NCBI RefSeq assembly: GCF_008831285.2
Contig: NC_045148.1
Location: forward strand, 6,515,001-6,579,000
Direction of reading: 5' to 3'
Source: Nymphaea colorata
Taxonomy: Eukaryota; Streptophyta; Magnoliopsida; Nymphaeales; Nymphaeaceae
Length of the DNA: 64,000 nucleotides
The notes under the pieces were generated by a model, which had not been told where the DNA came from, did no database searches, and saw only the letters and a program-made list of their open reading frames with translations. The translations under genes were made by a program, and so were the position numbers. How positions within the stretch are numbered: position 1 is the stretch's first letter; every line of letters begins with the position of its first letter. Shown here piece after piece: positions 1 to 10,212 of the stretch.

Positions 1-1460
1 ATGAATGAGGAAATAAAGTCCATGATGGATAATGACGTATGGGACATTGTTCTCTTGCCTGAAGGTGTGAACCCCATTGGTTGTAAATGGATATTTAAAA
101 CCAAGAAAAATTCATTAAGAAATGTTAAAATGTATAAAGCACGTCTTATCGCAAAGGGCTTTACTCAAAGGGAAGACATTGATTATACAGAGACTTTCTC
201 TCCAATTTCGTCGAAAGACTCTTTCAGAACCATAATGGAACTTGTAGCTCATTTTGACTTAGAGCTGCATCAAATGGATGTAAAGATAGCATTTCTAAAT
301 GGAGACATTAATGAAACGATATATATAGTGCAACCAGAAAACTTTGTTTCAGGGGATACATAGAAAATGGTCTGCAAACTCAAGAAATCCATTTATGGGC
401 TAAAGCAAGCTTTCTGTCAGTGATATTACAAATTTCATCAAACTATAGTTTCATTTGGTTTCGAGACTAATATGGTTGATGAATGTGTATACCAAAAGTT
501 CAGTGGAGGTAAATTTATCTTTCTGGTTTTATATGTTGATGATATATTACATGAAACTGAGAAATTTTTGTCAACAAAGTTTGACATGAAAGAACTTGGT
601 GATGCATCTTTTGTATTGAAGATCCAGATATTTCGAGATCGTTCTCGGGATATTATTGGATTATCACAAAAGACCTACATTGATAAGATGCTTTAGTTAT
701 ATGGCATGAAAGATTGCAAACCAGGAGATACTCTAGTTGCTAGAGGAGACAAGTTTAGTCTCCAACAGTGCCCTAAAAGTGAACTCGAATCTAAAGAAAT
801 GGAAAGGATTTCCTATTCATCTGTTGTGGGAAGCCTTATGTATGTTCAAGTTTGAAATCATCCAGATATTGCATTTATCGTTGGAATGTTAGGCAGATAC
901 TTAAGTAATCTTAGTATGGATCATTGGAAAGCAACCACAAGTGTATTGAGATATTTACAAAAAACAAAAGATTTTATGCTCATATACAAGAAGTCAGACC
1001 AGTTGGAGATCATTAGGTATTCAGATTCTGACTTTGCTGGGTGTCAAGACAGTAGGAAGTCTACTTCAGGCTATGTATTTCTATTGGTTGGAGGATCTAT
1101 ATCCTGGAAAAGTGTCAAACAGACACTAGTAGCTACTTCAACCATGACAGCAAAATTCATAACATGTTAGGAGGCATCCAACCATGTTTTGTGGTTGCGG
1201 AATTTTGTCACGGGGCTGCGCATTGTGAATGGTGTAGAAAGACCACTAAGGTTATTATGTGACAATAATTCAGCAGCCATGTACTCTAATAACAGCCGCA
1301 GTTTGTCAAAGTCGAAACACATTGGCATTAAGTTTTTTGCTGTTAATGAGAGGATAGAGAATGGTCAGGTATCTTTAGAGCATGTTGGGACAAACTCTAT
1401 GATTGCGGATCTGCTTACTAAAGGTTTAACACCCAAGGTCTTTCACGAATATGTTGTTTA
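1..1460 (+). pseudogene. Ty1/copia pol remnant (reverse transcriptase and RNase H)
   Basis: Decayed retrotransposon polyprotein whose reverse transcriptase and RNase H would once have copied element RNA into DNA. A single reading frame runs through the whole stretch. It holds the copia RT start (GCKWIFKTK, KARLIAKGFTQ, QMDVKIAFLNGDI), the YVDDIL active-site motif near 532, and the RNase H domain (SDSDFAGCQDSRKSTSGY, LCDNNSAAMY, ADLLTKGL). Five in-frame stops (361 TAG, 421 TGA, 694 TAG, 853 TGA, 1168 TAG) break it, and about ten residues are missing directly after YVDDIL. It enters from the left edge, so gag and integrase are not visible. The stops look like single-base changes and there is no frameshift, so decay is moderate. 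Confident as a copia relic; clade not assigned. Confidence 0.93.
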
Positions 1461-1900
1461 CACGGAGGTTTATCTTTTGATGATGTGCTGGTTTAGTGGG
1501 AGTTTGTATTTTGTTCGCTCTTATGTATAGACACATGTTCATTTTTCTGCATAATATAGTTTAAATTTCTTTGTAACATTCCATTCTGTGTTTGTGTTTT
1601 TTGATCTCCATAAGGTTTTAAAGTAGGACCAGTTGAGAATAGAGATGTTGTAATCACATTATATGTAATTCTCATGTTATACATCCATACCAGGTCTGTC
1701 TATGACATTAATTATATCAACATTTGTGATCATTGAAAGTTTAGCTAATTTTAATATAGCAAAAGCCGCATTGGTTCTGTGTTGATATGATCATGGATGA
1801 GATTGGTGAAAATGACGTTTAATAAGATAATAGTTATGAGCTCCTAAGGTTTTATGTAATGTCTGAATGTATAAAGACATATTTGGCCCAAGTGGAAGAT
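1461..1900 (+). other. copia 3' non-coding region ending in a polypurine tract
   Basis: No gene seen. The stretch after the RNase H domain is AT-rich. It ends in a purine run (AAGTGGAAGAT, about 1890-1900) placed directly before a TG dinucleotide, the arrangement expected of the plus-strand primer site just inside a 3' LTR. Confidence 0.5.
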
Positions 1901-2329
1901 TGTAAGAATCATTTGGTAGGCCAACATATGTCAATGAAGAATTTTTGACACTGACTATCTTAATGTAAATATCTGGTTAAGTGCTTGCGTTTTGAGATAT
2001 CACGTCATTTAATAAAGTATGGGGTATTTTCATAATGTATAGATACCTATACGCAATTACAGATTCTTTGATGGGTTAAATCTGTAATTGCTTATAATAT
2101 AAAAGATAGTGGTCCCTGGGGTCGTGCAGAGAGAAGAATAGAGTTGAAACTTCGCTTTCTGGAGTTGTCTCTTCTCCATTTGAGAGAAACCACACGTGCT
2201 CCGCATAAACCCTGGAAGATCCTACTATGATCTCATTGTCTGGCTGTTCAGATGGATTTAGGTACGTTTGCACTACAGTTAAAATTTTGATTCGGTTATT
2301 TAGCATGAACAAAATCTTGCTGTAGGGCA
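1901..2329 (+). mobile_element. probable copia 3' LTR
   Basis: Starts TGTAAGAATC immediately after the polypurine tract and could end ...TAGGGCA at 2329. A TATA-like ATAATATAAAAG lies near 2093 and a GAGAGA-rich leader follows. The left edge is supported by the polypurine tract. The right edge is only a plausible CA, because the 5' LTR lies outside the window and cannot be compared. Confidence 0.5.
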
Positions 2330-2399
2330 TATTCGTTTGTTTGTATATGCATGAGGAAATCTCTCCATCAAAAGGATGTGAATAACATTTTTCTAGACT

Positions 2400-2830
2400 T
2401 AGAGGTTTGCCTCCCCTCTACCTTGTTCTGGCTTTCGCAGATGATGTCATCATGTTCTATAGAGCATACCTGCGATCGGTGAATTGTATTAAAGCGGTGC
2501 TTGACGACTTTAAGAGTACAGCATCTATGGTTTTTAAACCCTCCAAGTCTGCCATTGTCCCCTTCGTAGTGCCTCCTCCTCATGTCATGAATGATAACGC
2601 AGTCAACCTTGGTTGGACGATAGGCTCCCTGCCAAGTGCCTATCTCGACCTCCCTCTCTTTGAAGGTAAACTTACTGAAAGTCCCTGTGACAATCTAGTG
2701 GAAGAAGTTTCTCCCAAACTCAGTGGCTGGAAAATGAAAGAACTATCTTTTTGCGGGTAGAAGATGTCTCGTAAGGCACGTCATCTGACTCATCTCCCAA
2801 CTTGTCGCTTACTGGTCCACAGCTTTCCGG
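2400..2830 (+). pseudogene. LINE (non-LTR retrotransposon) reverse transcriptase fragment
   Basis: A 117-codon open stretch (2407-2760) reads LAFADDVIMF, then LDDFKSTASMVFKPSKS, GWTIGSLPSAYLDLPLF and KLSGWKMKELSF. These are the catalytic FADD block and the following thumb-side blocks of plant L1-type LINE reverse transcriptases. A TAG at 2758 replaces the residue expected after LSFCG, and the frame is poor beyond that. Only this scrap of the roughly 1,200-residue ORF2 remains, with no endonuclease domain nearby. It lies just beyond the copia LTR, so this part of the window is a transposon graveyard. Confidence 0.85.
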
Positions 2831-4237
2831 CTTCTGACTGGCGACATTCAAGATTTTGATGAGTCATGTCACTGGCGTGCGGTTTTTCAAAATTTTAAAT
2901 TCAATCCCCATTCTTTTTACGGACAAGGAACACCGATGTGGACTGATCAAAATATCGGTCAGTTAAATTCGTATAAAATGAAATCCAAATGTGAGCCAAT
3001 GGAACCAAAATAACAAAAGTCACAAACTCATAACTGAAGCAGTTAGTTCTTCAGGCTTATTGGTCCTTCCATACACCGTCAACCAGATGACATTATATAG
3101 TGCCTTCAGTCGATTAAGGTATAAAAAAGAAATTTTCACTCCCATTCACGGCTTATTATGGGTATATTAATTGTTCATGTACAGATTACATTTTTTTTTC
3201 ACTATGTAAAAGAATCCATATCACTCATCTCCAGACCATACCTTAGATAATGTTATGACGGAACGTGGAATTCAGCATCTGCACATCTTGCCTTATGAGA
3301 ATATAATATTCCTTTTATGAAGCTGTTTCTTTATATGGACTTTTTTTTTTCAGTATTAACGACAACGCTCTCTTTTTTCCTTTGTTTTTTTTATCAACAT
3401 TCTTCAATTAACTTTACCAACTTTGAAACAATTTAATATTCCTCATTCCGTCAGTCTCTATTCAGAAACCACTCAGTAAGAGGACCGCGTGCCACTTCCA
3501 TTTATTCATAGCAAAAAGGAGAAAGGAAAATAAAACTATTTTTTCTTATTGTACAATACATGAAACTTTATAAAAAAAAATGCATGCACATTAATGAAGA
3601 GCACTCATTTAGATGGCAACCCAAAAGGGCCAAAACCAGGTTTTGGAAGTAAAACCTGTTTTATTAACAAAGTTTGGATGGATGACATGAAATTTCGGTT
3701 TTGCCAAAATCGTGTTTTCAAAAAATATTTGCATTTTCGATGTATCATCCAACATAAAACTCATTTTGAAAAACCCTTTTACAAAAATTGCTATAAAACA
3801 AAATTTTTACAAAACTTGATTTTTGAGGGGTGTCATCCAAAACGTCATGTATAGGAAAACCTTTTTTTTATATATTTCCTGTGATGCTTATTTATAGTAC
3901 GACAGTTGAAGAACCCAAAATAAAATATGTTTATGAATTTGGAGAACATTTTACAGAAAGACGACAAATTCTTGATGGAGGCACCCAATGGGAAACGGTA
4001 CGAGTAAGAAGGCACCTTAATTCCATCTCCTACTTTTAGAGGGAAAAAAGTCATAGTTCTTATAAATCTCAAGTTCTTAAAACAGAGCAATACGCCTCTC
4101 TCATCCCTGCGAAGAAAGAGGAAAATTCATCACCCAAACTTATGGATATCTCTTCCGCACCTATTAGCCCTCAAAATGATGAAACTATTATGGGATACAC
4201 TGGGGAATGAGAGACACAGCCAAAGCTAGAGCCCTCA
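2831..4237. other. intergenic, no gene recognised
   Basis: AT-rich sequence with several short open frames (for example 3594-3854) that match nothing I recognise and have no coding-like composition. The segment 3605-3860 has phrases that look partly self-complementary (TTTTGGAAG, GTCATCCAAAACG) and could be an old MITE, but no target duplication was found. Confidence 0.5.
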
Positions 4238-4735
4238 GCCCTTGGTCGTCTTTGCCATGAGCCATAAATGGTTCTGAATTCCATGTTTCCTTTAGCTTTA
4301 GAGGTGAAGACAATCGGGAAGGATTCACTGACCATTTACAGGAGGTCCTCAAGCAGCAAGCTGCATGGCATTAACACATTCATAGACAGCGAGAACCTAG
4401 AAAAGTGTGAGGAGATCAAGAGGCTGCCTGCGTACATCAAAAAGTCTAAGATCTGTGTCCCCATCTTCTCCAAGGCTTATGTTGATTCAAAGTGGTGTTT
4501 AAAAGAGCTTGCCAAAGTAGTTGAGTGCAACAAAATGACAATCCTTGTGTTCCTTGACATGGATCTGTTGGTCATTAAAAAACAGAGTGGTCCTTATACT
4601 TCTGCGTTCCAAAGACATGAACCTGAGGAGCAGCTAAAGCCTGAGGAGGTGAGAAAGTGGAAAGAAGCATTAAAGAAAGTGGAAAATATCTCTGGTTTCA
4701 CTCGGAAGGACACAGATGGGTATGTGTGATTTCAT
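4238..4735 (+). pseudogene. TIR-domain cassette, copy A (frameshifted)
   Basis: TIR domains of plant TNL and TIR-only immune proteins are NAD-cleaving modules. The TIR frame opens GSEFHV..FSFRGEDN at 4270. It then shifts by a 7-bp insertion (CAGCAAG, about 4358-4364) and continues in the frame of an open stretch from 4268 with GINTFIDSENLEK, KKSKICVPIFSKAY, SKWCLKELAKVVEC and KWKEALKKV, up to GFTRKDTDG. The glutamate of the CLKEL motif, the position of the catalytic acid in active TIRs, is present. The sequence ends at DG|GTATGT, which resembles the donor closing a TNL first exon; no NB-ARC exon follows. Unlike copies B-D, it lacks the promoter-like block upstream. Confident as a TIR pseudogene. 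Confidence 0.85.
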
Positions 4736-6160
4736 TTTCTCTCCCACTCTTTAACATGTATGCCGTCATGATCTCTATCTTGATATATTTGTTGATGACA
4801 ATTGTTTTGGTTTCCTTCTTGTTAAAAGTTTTTGTTGGTTAAATATGATGGTCATTTTCCATTGTCTCTCTTTTTAATTATTGGCTTGCCAGAAAAATTA
4901 TCGTCCTTTCATAATTGTGTTGTCAGTGGTCTCCACCATTAGAACACACAAAAATTAACTAGTTCAAGTGTGCATCAATAATGGAAGGTAGTGTAGATGG
5001 ACCCGTCTACTACCTACTATAATTGATGACTACCTACCATTGTGGGTCTATCTACTACCTACTATAATTGATGACTACTTACTATAATTGAGCACGAAGT
5101 AGTAGGCTACTAGTAACACAATTATGAAAAGATGAAAAGGACAATTGGTTCTCTAGTTATTGATTTTCGTCCACACTGAAAGAAAACTTTTAAATTATTG
5201 TACGTACCAAACCTGCAGCGAGATATTTCAAGCTTAAGCTTCGAGTATGTACCAATTGAAAGCTTGCAGTCAAGAGTGCAATAATCGAGTGCAGACCCTC
5301 TTCAAAGAGGGCCAGCTCAAGACCCCTTTAATGATGTTGTTGATTATGATGACTCTGTGCTTCTCAAGGGCCTGCAAATAGGTGGCTCTGTGCTTCTCAG
5401 CTTCTCCAGGGCCTCCCACTTGTGCTTGGGGCTAGCTTGAGAACCTTGACCAAGGCTAGGCTAGGTCAAAAAGGTTGAGTCTAACATCTTTGACCATGCC
5501 AAGTAGGCTTATCCTAACTTCCCTAAGGATGCCTAAACCTATGCCAAGTGTGCTCATGTGTCCAATGGGATCCATGGTCGTACCTAAATGTTTCATAGGG
5601 TTCATATCACTTTCCGTTTTAACTGTGCCGATTGAGCTCAACTTGAACCTGACTGCCTAAATGCATTATTTTCTCAATATAATGCTTAATGGGTAACTTT
5701 AAGGTGAATATCATAAATTTTGTTTTTTAAGTTTGATATAGTCAAATAATATTGGTATGAAATTAAGGTAGATGAATCAATCAAACATGAACATATATAG
5801 TGAACCAACTTAAAAGTTGCTCGGCATTTGGTGCTATGACTCATTTACTAGCTACCATAATTGACGGTATCCATCATCTTCCCGTGTTCTTTTCATATGT
5901 AAGTTGGTTAATAGATGCACGATTTTTTTTTTCCTTTGAGAAACTACAATCACATTTTGAGTAGGCATGTCAATATATCTGAATTGAATTTGATATCTGA
6001 CCAAACCATATCTGAAAAATCATATATGGAAAAAAAATTAATATCTGATTAAGAAATTGGATCGGATCTAGATTTAAGAAATGACGTTCAATTGGATTCG
6101 GATATACATAAATATTCGATTTGATTTAGATAAGATTTACTTTTAGACAAGTATCCTATA
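4736..6160. repeat. array unit A, tail: intron-like segment, minisatellite and spacer
   Basis: Repeated unit shared with copies C and D and, in part, B. It begins with a T-rich intron-like stretch. About 4970-5115 holds a minisatellite built on CTACTACCTACTATAATTGA, with copies in both orientations. The block 5455-5660, with both-strand 61-codon open frames, is repeated at 14567-14772; both frames are probably non-coding. The tail closes in AT-rich DNA up to the gypsy gag remnant. Confidence 0.75.
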
Positions 6161-6164
6161 TCTA

Positions 6165-6405
6165 ATGCCATTAGGCTCCGGGACCTTTGTCTTTGATGTC
6201 TCCCCTACAGCCGCTATCAACGCACGGTGCACAACAACAAGTTCATGCTACCAGACTAATCTGGTTTCCCCAAGCTCATTGTGAAGGTCTTCGAACAGGC
6301 CATCCAAGCAAGCAGCGAGTTCTTTCATCTGATTCTCAAGAAGGGTTAGATGCTCAATGATCTGGTGGTTATCTCAACATACAGAGGACACTTGAGTCAT
6401 TAGTG
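6165..6405 (-). pseudogene. Ty3/gypsy gag N-terminal remnant, unit A
   Basis: Minus-strand reading resembles the start of plant gypsy gag proteins: HLTLLENQMKEL, GLFEDLHNELGET and KVPEPN. It contains in-frame stops and is cut off after about 80 codons by unrelated AT-rich DNA. It lies directly downstream of an iMet-type primer site in its own orientation, as gag should. Confidence 0.75.
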
Positions 6406-6473
6406 AGCCAACAGATTCTTCCAAGCGAGAGAGTACTCCTAAGTCTCAGCACCAGTAGTTATAGTCTAACCAA

Positions 6474-6485
6474 GCTTTGATACCA
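6474..6485 (-). other. retroelement primer-binding site (iMet tRNA type), unit A
   Basis: The minus strand reads TGGTATCAAAGC, one base from the TGGTATCAGAGC that pairs with initiator-methionine tRNA. It sits two bases beyond an LTR end (CCCTGTAACA on the minus strand), the normal spacing. Confidence 0.75.
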
Positions 6486-6487
6486 AC

Positions 6488-6693
6488 TGTTACAGGGATG
6501 AATTTTCTATCGTTCTCAACCTATACGGCATAAGTCCGTAGCCTAGACATACCAGCCAAACCACCACTCATACAAACAAATAAACTCGAATGAACAAGGG
6601 ATAATCCACTTTTGCCTTAACTTGAGGATTTAGTCTTTTTTCATTAAGCAAAATTTACAAGATAGTAAAAGCAAAACATGTGCCCTCTCCTCT
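6488..6693 (-). mobile_element. gypsy 5' LTR, end adjoining the primer site (unit A)
   Basis: The minus-strand LTR terminus ...TGTAACA is at 6488. The same about 210-bp block recurs beside the primer sites of units B (12571 onward) and C (15538 onward). Its outer boundary is not clear, because unit A is interrupted at 6699 by another insertion. Confidence 0.6.
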
Positions 6694-6698
6694 ACTAC

Positions 6699-9690
6699 TA
6701 ATACGGACCTACCTAGGACGATGTCGAGGCCAGCCGACAATGTGGCCAAGTGCAGCCAGGCACGTCATGGGCCGCCAGCAGATTTGAGGGGGTTAGCCAC
6801 CGAAGGCGATGGTAGGCTAAGTGAGGGTAACGCGGTGGGAGGAAATGTTGGTGGGGGTGATGAGTTTCATTGTGAGGCTATCTTTGATAGCTCTAGACGT
6901 CAGGAGGCAGCAGCCAAGAAGACAGGATCAAGGGGAGGTTGTGAGCCATGGTGAGATAGCAGTGCACGACCAGCGTCCAGGTGAGGTTATGCGTGGACAA
7001 CAGTGCACCGACAGTAGGACAGGACCCGATATAGGCCAAGCCAGTTTGAATATTGAGACTGAACCCAAGCAAGACGATAGCAGCCTAGGGCGAACCTGGG
7101 CGTGTGCAACAGCTGAACCCAGCAGCCTAGGGCGAACCTAGGCGGGTGCAAGCTGCAAGGCTCTTCAGTTACAAACGAGTCTGGGCGGAACCCAGATTGG
7201 TGCAACTCGGACTCACCAAGTCTGAGACGATTCAGAAAGCGGTCGAGCCTCACTCAGACCGAGTCACGCAAGGATTGCCTTGCTTTTGCTCTTTGCTTTT
7301 GTACTGTCTTAGTTCGAGACCTTAAGAAAACAGAGACATTGTCAAGAACTATTTAAGCTTTGTGTTAAGGGGAAACCCTAGGCAATTATTGATGTTAATG
7401 AAGATTTGAGTTTCTTTATCTCTTGTCTCTCTCTCCTTCTACCCCGACCAGCGGCTGCCGGATTCTTCACCAAACCTGACGGCCTTCTCCTCCTTCCTCT
7501 TCTTCCTCATCTATACCTTCTTCTTCTTCCTCTCCATGGCCGAAAGGAGACTACGGTTGGCGATCTTGAGGAACGGCTGCGGGCAACCACTCACAAATCT
7601 TCAAACCACGTACAACCTGACCAGCAAGCATCATTCCGATTTTCGGTGCATTCTCCCTAACCACAAGGGAGTTTAGAGGCCGAAATCGACATCTGGGACA
7701 GCAGCTCAGGTGGGCGATGCTCGTGGTTCTGGCAGCAACATCTGAGGCGGCATCGACTGGTGATCTTTGGATAAGGCAAGTACCTGATTCGCTCCTCGGT
7801 ACTTCCGTTCAAGTATTGTTTCCAGCAATCTAGGTGACCTAACATCGCTGACATACCCCCAATTCCGTCCAAGAATTGTCTAACGTGGGTATAGATCGGA
7901 TGATTTCGGTCTAGATTGTAGATCGAGCAAGGCTGAAAAGTCACTTAGAATCCGGTGCATTCTATTGCTCACAGCAGTGGTCTAACACCGGTTTCTTTTG
8001 AAGCTGATCACCGGTCTTGATCAAGATATATCTCGCCCACCTCGATTACTCATTCATTCCCTGTTATTGGCGGTGATATTTGGGAGAGAACCAGCTCAGT
8101 TCCTACGGCAATCAGACTGATTACACCATCCGGCCGGACTGCTACAACCTGTGGAAGAGGTGGCTGATAAAGTGACATTTTCTACCAACCGGTGGTTGAT
8201 TGAAGGACCGCGGAATCACTGCTAGATCTGCCCAAGACCGAGAGTCAGTTTGAACCAATTCCAACCAGCATTGAAAGAGCCATCGACCACAACCAGAATC
8301 GAGTGTCTCGGTGGCAGTGCTAGGGCAAACTCATCAGAATTTGCCCACTGATGGCAGCTTTCCCAATCTTCACGAGAATTTTGGGAAATCCACGTGATCC
8401 GATGACATTTACAGTAATGCCCCTCTCCGTTAATTAATTTGTTATCTTGGGCTTGACACCTGTTGCCCTTTTGCTCATTTGCATGGAGGACTTGAACTTG
8501 AAAAGGCAAGGAGTGGCACCGATTTTGGAGGGCGTCCTAGCAACCGAAAAGGAAAGATCTTAGTGCCACATTTGGAGGAGTTTGGAACGGTCCGAGCTCA
8601 AAAAGGCAAGCGTTTGGTGCCCATTTTGGTGAAGGAGTTACGTCTTCAAGGGCAAACCCTAACCGGCCGGCATTAGTGGAGGCAACCTCATCCAAAAAGG
8701 AAAGACCGCCACACCGAAATTGAAGGAGGAGGTCCCACGCACACCACATCCTCTTTCATTTTCTAACCGTCCCTATCTCATCTCTTTGGGAATGGCTAGG
8801 GCTGAGGTGTCCAACGAGTAAAGAGGAAGGAGTCGCACATCCACTTGACCAACATGCACCAAGGCACAAACCCACTTGAAGTCGACCCAACCGAGGATGC
8901 ACTTGAGGGAATTCAATGCAGCCACCGGTGCTTACCGGCGATTTCTTCCCCCTTCTCATTACAATGGACTGGGGTTTAAATGGTCCTCCAGTGACTTCCC
9001 TCTACATCCACCAACTCTTTACTTCTTGCTGTTAAATTGAACTTGATACGCCTTGTATTGTGTTGACAAGGTTTGGCGGGTGCTCCTGGCGCACATGGTT
9101 AGGTGTAGTCGTGATTTGTGGTCGAAGATTGAAGTGTTGCTGTAATAACGAGGTGCAGCATTGCTGCCGGCCCTTACCCTCGGTCATACTTGCTGGTTTT
9201 GACACCAGGCTAGCCCCGGTAGGTGAGAACTAAACCCCTATAGCAGGGGGGGAGGGTGCATTTGCTTTGAACCCAACCTTTGGCCTTTGCAACCAACCGG
9301 GGCTCCTCTAAGGCACGAGTGCCAAGGACACAGTCACAGGTTGCTAGGCCTACCTATGGGTGCTTAGGTGTGGTTTGGCCGCCTAGGCATATATGACAGG
9401 ATGGTTTGCTGTGGATGAATGTTTGAGTGAGCTGGGTGTTTTTATGTATCGCTCTTGGTTGTAATAAGCCTCACACCTCTCTACATTTTTGTAGTAGGCT
9501 CAAACCATGTTGGGTAACCTCACTTGTACTCCGTCCTAAGGGTTTAATTGTGCTGGGGTTGTTGTTCGACCGGGTCAACATTATTGTAATCTTTTAATTT
9601 GCCTATTTCCCTATGGTTGTCTCAAGAGATCTTGGGGGAAGGATCGGCTTTCGATAGTGGTTTTGGTCGCTATCGGGTCTGGTCCTATCA
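6699..9690. mobile_element. 2,992-bp unclassified insertion with 5-bp target duplication ACTAC
   Basis: Units B/C and C/D join directly at CTACTACACTTCTCGG-type sequence. Between A and B the same point is split, with ACTAC on both sides (6694-6698 and 9691-9695). The inserted DNA starts TAATACGGACC and ends GGTCCTATCA, so its ends form an imperfect inverted repeat (TGATAGGACC on the minus strand). A 5-bp duplication and near TG..CA ends suggest an LTR-type element on the minus strand, perhaps a non-autonomous one. No gag, pol, transposase or paired LTR was recognised. The interior is more GC-rich than its surroundings; its open frames (for example 6721-6954, 8479-8676) look incidental. Confidence 0.6.
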
Positions 9691-9695
9691 ACTAC

Positions 9696-10197
9696 ACTGT
9701 TCGGCCCGCTTGAGTTTAAGTCTACACTGCTCGGCGTGCTTGAGTTTAAGTATCTGGCCGTTCCCTCCGAGGTACCATATCCATATTTGTGCTATCAGGT
9801 GCTACCAGGTGTCCCAGCCTTCCCTTTCATAGAGGCCACGTGTCGAGGGGCTGGTAACCCTCAACTGATAGTAGTCCCTATATAGGTGTAAGAGTTGATT
9901 GCCCCTCGCATACAAGAGAAACACCAAAACCCTTGGGCTACAATAAATTTTGGACTCTATGTGGATTTCTGTGCTGCTACTTGTTTCTGCCGAGATGTAG
10001 TTTGTTGTTGTTTCCTAGGGACCATGTAAGTGTCGTCCATGGCCCTGGCTACGCCAAGCCATCCCCGGCTACGCCAAGCCATCCCCGGCCAGGGAATAGG
10101 GCAAGGTCTTTGTTCCCAACAACTTGAACAATCAAATCCAGAACAGGCCAATGAACTTGGCATCACGGTCACTTACAATGTCGACATGTACCCCTTT
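9696..10197 (+). promoter_or_regulatory. promoter-like block upstream of TIR copy B
   Basis: Block shared with C (12786-13225) and D (15748-16150). On the + strand it has a G-box core (CACGTG at 9838-9843) and then CCCTATATAGG near 9875. CCTATATAGG is a palindrome, so the TATA could serve either strand, and the whole block could equally be LTR-derived. Two local tandem duplications occur here: about 30 bp at 9690-9750, and an exact 20-bp unit (CTACGCCAAGCCATCCCCGG) twice at 10047-10086. Transcription is not shown. Confidence 0.4.
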
Positions 10198-10212
10198 GGT
10201 CATCTTTGCCAA

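Noticed and set aside
3594-4090. Open frames of 69-86 codons
   Set aside because: AT-rich, low-complexity translations with no recognisable motif, overlapping on both strands.
5010-5100. CRISPR-like repeats in the minisatellite stretches
   Set aside because: Units are in both orientations, abut without unique spacers, and lie in a plant nuclear genome.
5456-5660. 61-codon open frames on both strands, repeated at 14568-14772
   Set aside because: The conservation is explained by the duplicated unit. Both strands are equally open and no family is recognisable.
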